Positions 57,362 to 64,000 of a stretch of DNA of 64,000 bases are shown here, in pieces. Source of the stretch: Gnetum montanum (taxonomy: Eukaryota > Streptophyta > Gnetopsida > Gnetales > Gnetaceae); NCBI GenBank assembly GCA_015680685.1, contig MNCI01034224.1:738244-802243 (forward strand), given 5' to 3'. Position numbers and translations under genes: made by a program. Below the pieces are notes generated by a model that saw nothing but the letters and a program-made list of their open reading frames with translations, searched no databases and was not told where the DNA came from. Numbering within the stretch: position 1 is the stretch's first letter; every line of letters begins with the position of its first letter.

Positions 57362-58958
57362 CTTTGGGATTTCTTTTCTTAAAATCATAACATTGGCAAT
57401 AATATAATTATGATGAAGTTCATGGGATTAACTTCTCATAAGTCTTGGTTTATTTATATCCAAATTGGCCCACTTACCAATACTTTTATTGATTTTCTCC
57501 CATTCTCTAGACTTTTCTAGTTTCATACTACTTCTTTCATTCTCAAAGATAACATTATTAGTATAATAGTCTTTGTTAATGAAAGTAAATATGCTTACAA
57601 TTTTATTATCACCTTGATTCTTAAGATTTTCTTGTGAGTGATAATTTTGAATATAGGATTTTAATATGGGATTATTTTCAATAATTTCTTCTTTATAAGA
57701 GTTATACTCTAATTTCATAGCCTTCCCTTTCTTTTAAAAGTTCTTTTTCATTAAATGTAGCACCTCTCACAAAAACTAATTTCTCAAGTTCTAGATCCCA
57801 AATATGGTATCCTTTTGTATAAATTTCATACCCTACAAAGTATCATTCTCTTACCTTAGAACCATAATTAGTTACTAAGGATATATAATAGTAGGCTTGA
57901 CATCCAAACATGCATAAGTACATAAATTTAGGTTCAAAACCATTCTAGATGGTATTATGACATGCATATCAAAGATACATTATGGAACTCCTTTGATTAT
58001 ATGAACAACAGTTCATATAACTTCTCCCCAAGAGCATTATCAAGTTTAGATTAGATAATTATAGATTGTACCATTTTTGCAATTATTTTATACTTTCATT
58101 TTAGAATATCATTTTTTTCTAGATATTAGGGAATATTTTTTTGATAAATAAATCCTTCTTTCTTTTGATATTCTTAAAATTCTCTATTAATGTATTATTT
58201 ATCATTATTAGTTTATAACTTTATAATTGTCAGTTTAGTTTACTTTTTCACTAGAACCTTGAATTCTTTAAAAGTTTTGAACACTTCATTCTTAGACATA
58301 ATAATGTATATCCACACCTTATAACTAGAATTCATAAATGTATGTCATAGAGTACTTAGCTTCTCCTAGTGAAGTTACATTTCAGAAGAGCTAACATTTG
58401 AGTGTATAATCTCAAGCATAGATTTTTTTTATTATTCTTCGTACAAGAGGGAACCTTAATCATGTTTGTTTCACTATGACATAATATTTGTAGAATATTT
58501 TTGAATTTATATTAATATAGAGAAAACTACTTAAGGCATATTATAGTTTCTACATATAATTTTTATTCATATGTTCAAGTCAAGCATGTCATAGTTTATC
58601 TTCATGTATTTTACGACTTATAGCACAAATCACCTCTCTAATAGGATGCAACTTAAACACTTAATTTTTTTCTCTTATCTCATTCAATTTTCTTTGATTT
58701 TTATCTTTCAATATAGTACATCTTATATTCTTATCTTGATCTTGTTTAAAAACTTCATGTCTAAATTTCACTAGTTCAAAGACTAAGAGAAGATTATGTC
58801 CTCTTTAGGCTAGTGCATAATAAACATTCTAAATTTAAACTACTTGATGTGTAATCCTCATATTGATGTCATATATACCATTATAAATAAATTTATTTGG
58901 TGTAGTCGTTTCTCTAGCATACACTAAACATAATTTTAATAAGTTATGATTTCGTGAG
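57362..58958 (-). pseudogene. Element G integrase relic
   Basis: From the right: protease remainder (SRNHNLLKLC), then GAG-pre-integrase KNYM..L.YALSS, and the integrase core LEIIHSNV, TSLGEAKYSMTYIYEF, SKNEVFKTFKEFKVLVKK (about 58400-58200). Further left a later region reads YEIYTKGYHIWDLELEKLVFVRGATFNEKELL (about 57830-57740), the conserved copia segment between integrase and RT. Stops and shifts throughout. Confidence 0.75.
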
Positions 58959-59764
58959 TGATGAGTGGCGAAGTACCCCTACACTCAACCATACGAAATG
59001 AGCGTAGAATGTGTGATCTGTTCGAACTCTGCAGATGGACTAGTTGTGGTACCTAGACAGTTATCCTTAGGTCACAGTTAGCTGTCTTCCCACCTGGACT
59101 AGTATTGTACTTGTCATGTATGGTTTAGTCTAGATGAGGTGTATGATGTGTTCCTAATCTATGCTACTTCTAAAGGCAATGGAAAAGAATATTAACTAAG
59201 CTAAGCTAGGAGGAAAAGGGTAAGAAAATCTAATCTAGCCTAAGTGTGATGAGCAATCGATTCCTTGATCAACCGTACACATCTTGGACCTCATGCATGA
59301 CTACCACTGGGATTACCAAGCATAGGTCCTAGGTATGCNNNNNNNNNNNNNNNNNNNNNNNNNNNNNNNNNNNNNNNNNNNNNNNNNNNNNNNNNNNNNN
59401 NNNNNNNNNNNNNNNNNNNNNNNNNNNNNNNNNNNNNNNNNNNNNNNNNNNNNNNNNNNNNNNNNNNNNNNNNNNNNNNNNNNNNNNNNNNNNNNNNNNN
59501 NNNNNNNNNNNNNNNNNNNNNNNNNNNNNNNNNNNNNNNNNNNNNNNNNNNNNNNNNNNNNNNNNNNNNNNNNNNNNNNNNNNNNNNNNNNNNNNNNNNN
59601 NNNNNNNNNNNNNNNNNNNNNNNNNNNNNNNNNNNNNNNNNNNNNNNNNNNNNNNNNNNNNNNNNNNNNNNNNNNNNNNNNNNNNNNNNNNNNNNNNNNN
59701 NNNNNNNNNNNNNNNNNNNNNNNNNNNNNNNNNNNNNNNNNNNNNNNNNNNNNNNNNNNNNNNN
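58959..59764 (-). repeat. F-type solo LTR with internal gap
   Basis: 58959-59338 is the minus-strand 3' half of an F-type LTR (TGATGAGTGGCGAAG to the CTTGGTA repeats). N fills 59339-59764, and copia protease resumes at once. Left flank GTGAG (58954-58958) and right flank NTGAG (59764-59768) fit a 5-bp duplication. The 426-bp gap is close to the roughly 495 bp of LTR that is missing, so a solo LTR is the simplest reading. Confidence 0.75.
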
Positions 59765-60860
59765 TGAGACATGCCTTGAATAGCTAGAATCAATATACCA
59801 TGTATTGTGTTTAACCTTTGTAACTATATCTTGGGTCATAATATCTTTTTCCATTGAAGCTACATTGTCCTTATGTAAGTTGGCTTCATTTCTATGAAAG
59901 TTAGTATTATCATTTTTATTTTTATTTTGCTAATTCTATTTTCTCATTCTTCTTCTTGCAAATATTTTTTATATTATGAAAAGCTAGGGTTCTTTAAATT
60001 GAACTAGCAATCCTTAAGTTCATATCCTCTTTTTCTACATATGAAGTAGCCACTTTGTTGATTTGACTAGTTGTTAAACTTTTATTCTTGGTTTGTGTGA
60101 ATTTAGGATCCAACATCTTCCTTTTTTATGTCTTGGAGTATACATAACTTGTTCTATGTTATCCATTTTTAACTCTATCTCCATTTAAATTTTCTATAAC
60201 TAAAGTTGAGCTATTAATGTCAAAATATATGGTCTTTCACCAAATGCATTCAAAGCTTGAATGAAGCCTTTATACTAATTAGGCAACACCTTTAATAGGA
60301 AACTTATACTTTCTTCATCATTTACTTTCTAACCTTTTCATTCCAATTCAAGTATGATTGATTTCACATCATTGATAAAGACTATTAGCTTTTGATCTAT
60401 CTCTATTTTTAGTATTCTTAACTTAAGAAAAAAAATGATCCTTCCTAGCCTTATCTAGGCTACTAAGCATTTGATATAGATGCTCTAAAATTTTTGTAAC
60501 TATTTCTATTTTATAAGTCAAGTGAGATACTTCTTCAAAAACACTTGTAAAAAAAACACTTAATGTCATATCATTTTGTCCTCTTTTTCAATCATCATCT
60601 ATTCTAAAATTAGGGTTGGTAATAACATGCTATAGTTGAATTACATGTAGGATTATCCTTATTCTATGTGCTTAGGTATTATAAGTTCTCATCGTAAGTT
60701 TCTATATCTCTATTATAGAAATCTTATTCACCAAAGACCTTAGGAAGTTCTTATTGTCTTCTTTGAATGACATATTATGCATAGAATTTATAAGCTTGTC
60801 CATATGTTCATCTTTCTTCTTCTTTATGGAATCTTTTCCTTTATATTATTTTTAACATTC
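59765..60860 (-). pseudogene. Element G gag and protease start relic
   Basis: The protease active site WYIDSSYSRHVS at about 59807-59765 corresponds to the copia WxxDSGCSxHM word; Ser replaces Gly at the third position. Upstream (60560-60150) a UBN2-type gag reads EVSHLTYKIEIVTKILEHLYQML, LLLKVLP, YKGFIQALNAFGERPYILTLIAQL. The zinc knuckle is not intact. Many stops. Confidence 0.7.
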
Positions 60861-60867
60861 CCTCTAC

Positions 60868-61362
60868 TTTAACTTTTACTAATCTTAAGAAGATAAAAGC
60901 ACTAAATGATTTATAAGAACTGATAATTCAAAGTGTTGAATTAATTAGAAATATAATTTGCAACTCATAATTCTTGAAATAATGTACATGAAAAATAATT
61001 CTTTGGACCTTTTGATTGTAATAGGTTGTTACTTTCATGTTACTTATACTTTTTCTCCTTCTTCTTCTTTTACTTTCTTCTTTTCTATAACTTACAACTT
61101 GACACTAGCTAGACTTTAACATGATAAACAATTGCATCTCATTTACAAACCAACACAAATTAACACATCTTGGTTTACAAATTTTTAAGAACATAATTCT
61201 TTACAAATTACACTATGTAAACTAACACCACTTATGAATTAACTTAACTTTCTTGCAAATTAATTCTTTAGACTCAACAGTAACTTATGAATATTAAAGA
61301 GCAGAATCTTAACTTGATTTAGTTATTACGATTTAAGATAATGTATGAATTACTCTCTAACA
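60868..61362 (-). repeat. Element G 5' LTR
   Basis: About 495 bp. In element sense it begins TGTTAGAGAGTAATTC. It is the partner of 48108-48597 with substantial divergence, so G is an old insertion. I could not find a clear initiator-Met primer site beside it. Confidence 0.75.
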
Positions 61363-63680
61363 AAAGACATCAAGCATTAAGTAATACCAAGAAATAATAA
61401 TAAAAATAAAAATAATAATATTTTTAAACATGTAATAAAAGTAAGGTCCAAGATCCAAACCTTAAGAAGAATATCCTTAAGACATAATAGAATATGTATA
61501 CTTACCAAGAGGTTCAAGGGTCAAATCCTACTAATACATAAGGAGTTGTTCCAAGATAGTATTCATAAGCTTATAAGTAAATATATCATGATATACCAAT
61601 TATGAATAAAACACCATTATATCACAAATACATATAAATGAAGAGTAAATGGTTCAAACCTCAAGATGCATAAGCATAGGAAAGATGGTAGAATACACAA
61701 GCATATACCATTAGCTATAATATAATATAATATTAGACAATATTATATTAAAATACAACCTTATGCTTAAGAGCCAATAATTAAAAAAATAACAAAACTA
61801 AGATCCTAGGTTTGAAACATCATGATGTTACATCAAGTAAAAAATTTAACTATACATTCAAATTAAATTATTTTGACCTCTAATTTGTATCAAATGGATT
61901 TAGGAAATGAAAGTCATGATTGGTCAATGTTGTCTATGAATGGTACTTGTCAAATCTATTACATAGGAAGAAAAAATCAACACCTACCATCACCATGTGA
62001 AATTTTAAGGGTACTTTTAAAATGAAAACTTGGGAGGCATCCTTCTAGAAAATGAAGACTTCAAGGCCATCTTTTCTAGAAGAATAAACACTTGAAAATC
62101 ACCTTATTTAGAAGATGAATACTTGGAGATTACATGTTCTAGAGAAAGAAGAATTTTTATGTCCATTATTGACCACTTTTCCCTTATTAAATAGACCCAA
62201 AATTTGTATACATAATGATGTTGAGCCTTGTTCTCCCTAACAGTCAAGAAGAATAGTCTAAGATTCATGTTGTCTTGCTACCCAATCACTGAATTCCCTT
62301 GTGAAAACTACTAATTTCTCTCATTTCTCTTTGTATTTTTGTATTCTTATTTTTATTTTATTTCTATAAGCAGAGTTGAAAATCCTTTCTCAATATCAAA
62401 ATAAGTTAAGATGTTTCATTATCTTCTTATGAGTTAAAGTTGTGAATTTTGTACAAGCATATTTATGTTGTAATAAAAGATAAGGTGAAGTTCTCTATAC
62501 ATTTTTCTTTAAGTTAAAAAGTAAGAATTTTCATTGGATGTATCAATGATTGATAGGTGACAGATATTGATTCGGGAAGAAGTTGGGGTATCAAGAGGAC
62601 AAGCAATAAACTCTTGAGTTTACAATTGTTTCTTTGTACTTAAGCAATTGCCCAAGCTTACCTCGAAGAGTATGACATTTAGGTGTTTCATAAATGAGGT
62701 GACAAACCAATGACATAACTAACCTAGTTGCAGAAGAGCTCATCATTTTGTCATTGTTACTAAGAACTAAGTAGTGATCAATTACTTTGAATAATGGTTT
62801 ACAGTCCTCCATGATTCTTTTTCCATATTTTAGCTTCTATTTGCTTTAGTAATTTTATTTTTAGAATATATTTGATTAAAATTTTTCTTTAGAAGAATAA
62901 ACTATATTTTAGTTTCTTATTATTTACTTTCTTTTTATAATTTTCTAATTTTTCTTTAAAAATCATATCTAAAATTTTAGACTTGAAAAATAAAATTCAA
63001 GAAACTAAATCTAACATTTCTAATCTAAAAAAATGAATTATGAGAAATTATATTTAAAAACTCATATGTGAAAATTTTAGATCCAAAAGTTAATATCTAA
63101 AAAATCAAATATAAAAAGATAAAATCTAAGGTTCATATGATCTAAGGTTCATATGATCTAAGGTTCGGGCTAGCGAATTTCATAAAAGTTCTAAGCCCTT
63201 ATAAATTTATAAATAAAAGGTGAATCATTATGAATGTCCCTAAAAAATATTTGTGATTTTCTAGGTCAATCATAATAGGAATGGCAATAACCTTAAATTC
63301 ATAATGGTGATATTAACGTTGAATGAGAATAAGATTTTCAAATATAGGTGGTTACCTTTATAAGTAACCAAAATATTTATATAGCATTATAATATATCAT
63401 CACATTTGGATTCCTAAAAATAATGGAGTACCTAAATGTTTAAACTTATAGTATTTCAGGCACCACAAACTACTTCATGTACTACATAGTATTCCAAGCA
63501 TTGCACTTGTTTCATACATCTAACAATTTAATTAGCATTTGGTATTATTTCTAGCATCCAACTACCTTGGAAACATTACACATTGATTTAGGCTCCTCGT
63601 CCTTTTAGGCATTGCGTAGTATTTTAGACACTTAAGTGCCTCTTAGATGCTACATTGATTTGAAATGGTACATACTCCCA
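61363..63680. other. AT-rich edge region, no gene recognised
   Basis: Low-complexity A/T-rich runs (61380-61440, 62860-63120). A minus-strand frame at 62812-62591 (73 codons) shows no known domain and no support from neighbours. A 16-bp unit, TCTAAGGTTCATATGA, is repeated about 2.6 times at 63125-63166. The wording at 62300-62480 (TTTCTCTTTGTATTTTTGTATT, AGAGTTGAAAATCC) would suit an LTR, but no partner was found. Confidence 0.45.
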
Positions 63681-63684
63681 CACA

Positions 63685-64000
63685 TAATGATTTAGGGGGG
63701 GTATCGGACCCCGAAAAGAAGTTCTATTGATTTTAACAGTGTATTAGTTACAGTAACCTGAACAAGTCATAGGGTTAAGGGAAAGGAGGAAGCTGAGAGC
63801 ACTATGCATGAACTCGGGACCAGCCTTATAAATAAACAAGTATTAAGGGAGGAAACCCGAATTGGGGCACCACCAAACGTCCACCCATGCTAAATTGTTA
63901 CAAGATTGAAGGACATATAATTAGAGAAAAAAAAGAAAAAGAAAAAAAAAAACTCTTAATTAAGGATAGCGATGCTGAGTGTTACTAGAATGCACAAGTT
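63685..64000. other. Compositionally distinct right edge
   Basis: Clearly richer in G and C than its neighbours: GGGGGGGTATCGGACCCCG (63695-63713), AACTCGGGACCAGCC, GGAAACCCGAATTGGGGC. A minus-strand TATA-like word (TTATTTATAAGG, about 63827-63838) could make this an LTR or promoter piece cut by the window edge. No frame recognised. Confidence 0.4.

Larger units (their letters stand above)
48108..61362 (-). mobile_element. Element G: Ty1/copia LTR retrotransposon, split by D and a solo LTR
   Basis: LTRs of about 490 bp at 48108-48597 and 60868-61362. Minus-strand order: gag (60700-59880), protease (59860-59765 and 58958), GAG-pre-integrase and integrase (58900-57700), RT (50308-49300), RNase H (49087-48887). 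Integrase before RT defines Ty1/copia. It is interrupted by the solo LTR 58959-59764 and element D 50309-57356. All frames are badly broken. Confidence 0.8.

Noticed and set aside
62591-62812. 73-codon frame as a small host gene
   Set aside because: No domain, no splice context, and frames of this length occur by chance here.

Overview
This window reads as intergenic nuclear DNA of a seed plant with a repeat-rich genome. It is AT-rich, with no operons and no bacterial signals. Nearly every recognisable coding relic belongs to an LTR retrotransposon of a plant lineage: Ty3/gypsy Athila/Tat-like, Ty3/gypsy chromovirus-like, and Ty1/copia. I found no convincing host gene, rRNA or tRNA. The species cannot be named from the sequence. 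Almost all reading frames carry in-frame stops, many of which look like C-to-T changes (CAA, CAG or CGA turned into TAA, TAG or TGA), so most insertions are old.

The layout is a set of nested insertions. (1) An old LTR-like block of degenerate 205-245 bp units occupies 720-1285 and 8063-9477, and recurs at about 24530-26340. Element C, a minus-strand chromovirus (1286-8062), sits inside it. (2) Element A, a plus-strand Athila/Tat-like element with gag, protease, RT, RNase H and integrase, runs from about 9478 to 16377 and resumes at 23131-24520. Element B, a minus-strand relative with gag and protease only (16378-23130), is inserted in it with target duplication GTCAT. (3) A plus-strand copia-like element J/K begins with a truncated gag (26345-27488). 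It is interrupted by element E, a minus-strand chromovirus-like element that lost most of pol (27489-41995). J/K resumes with an env-position ORF, a polypurine tract and an LTR (41996-45880). Element F (plus strand, 30996-39785, target duplication CTTGT) is nested inside E. (4) Copia element G (minus strand, 48108-61362) is split by element D, a sister of B (50309-57356), and by an F-type solo LTR (58959-59764, duplication GTGAG). (5) The edges 1-719, 45881-48107 and 61363-64000 contain no recognisable genes.

Three things stand out. First, every Athila/Tat-like LTR with its U3 present carries CpG-rich palindromic modules built on CGATATCG/CGTACG just upstream of a TATA box. Second, F repeats this module plus a TATA box inside the element, ahead of a 930-codon ORF that is not gag or pol. 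It resembles the putative plant transposon protein domain followed by coiled coils. J/K shows a parallel layout with different motifs that also recur in its own LTR. Third, B and D share one deletion junction that removed RT, RNase H and integrase. They therefore look like a non-autonomous lineage that could only have moved using enzymes from an A-like relative.
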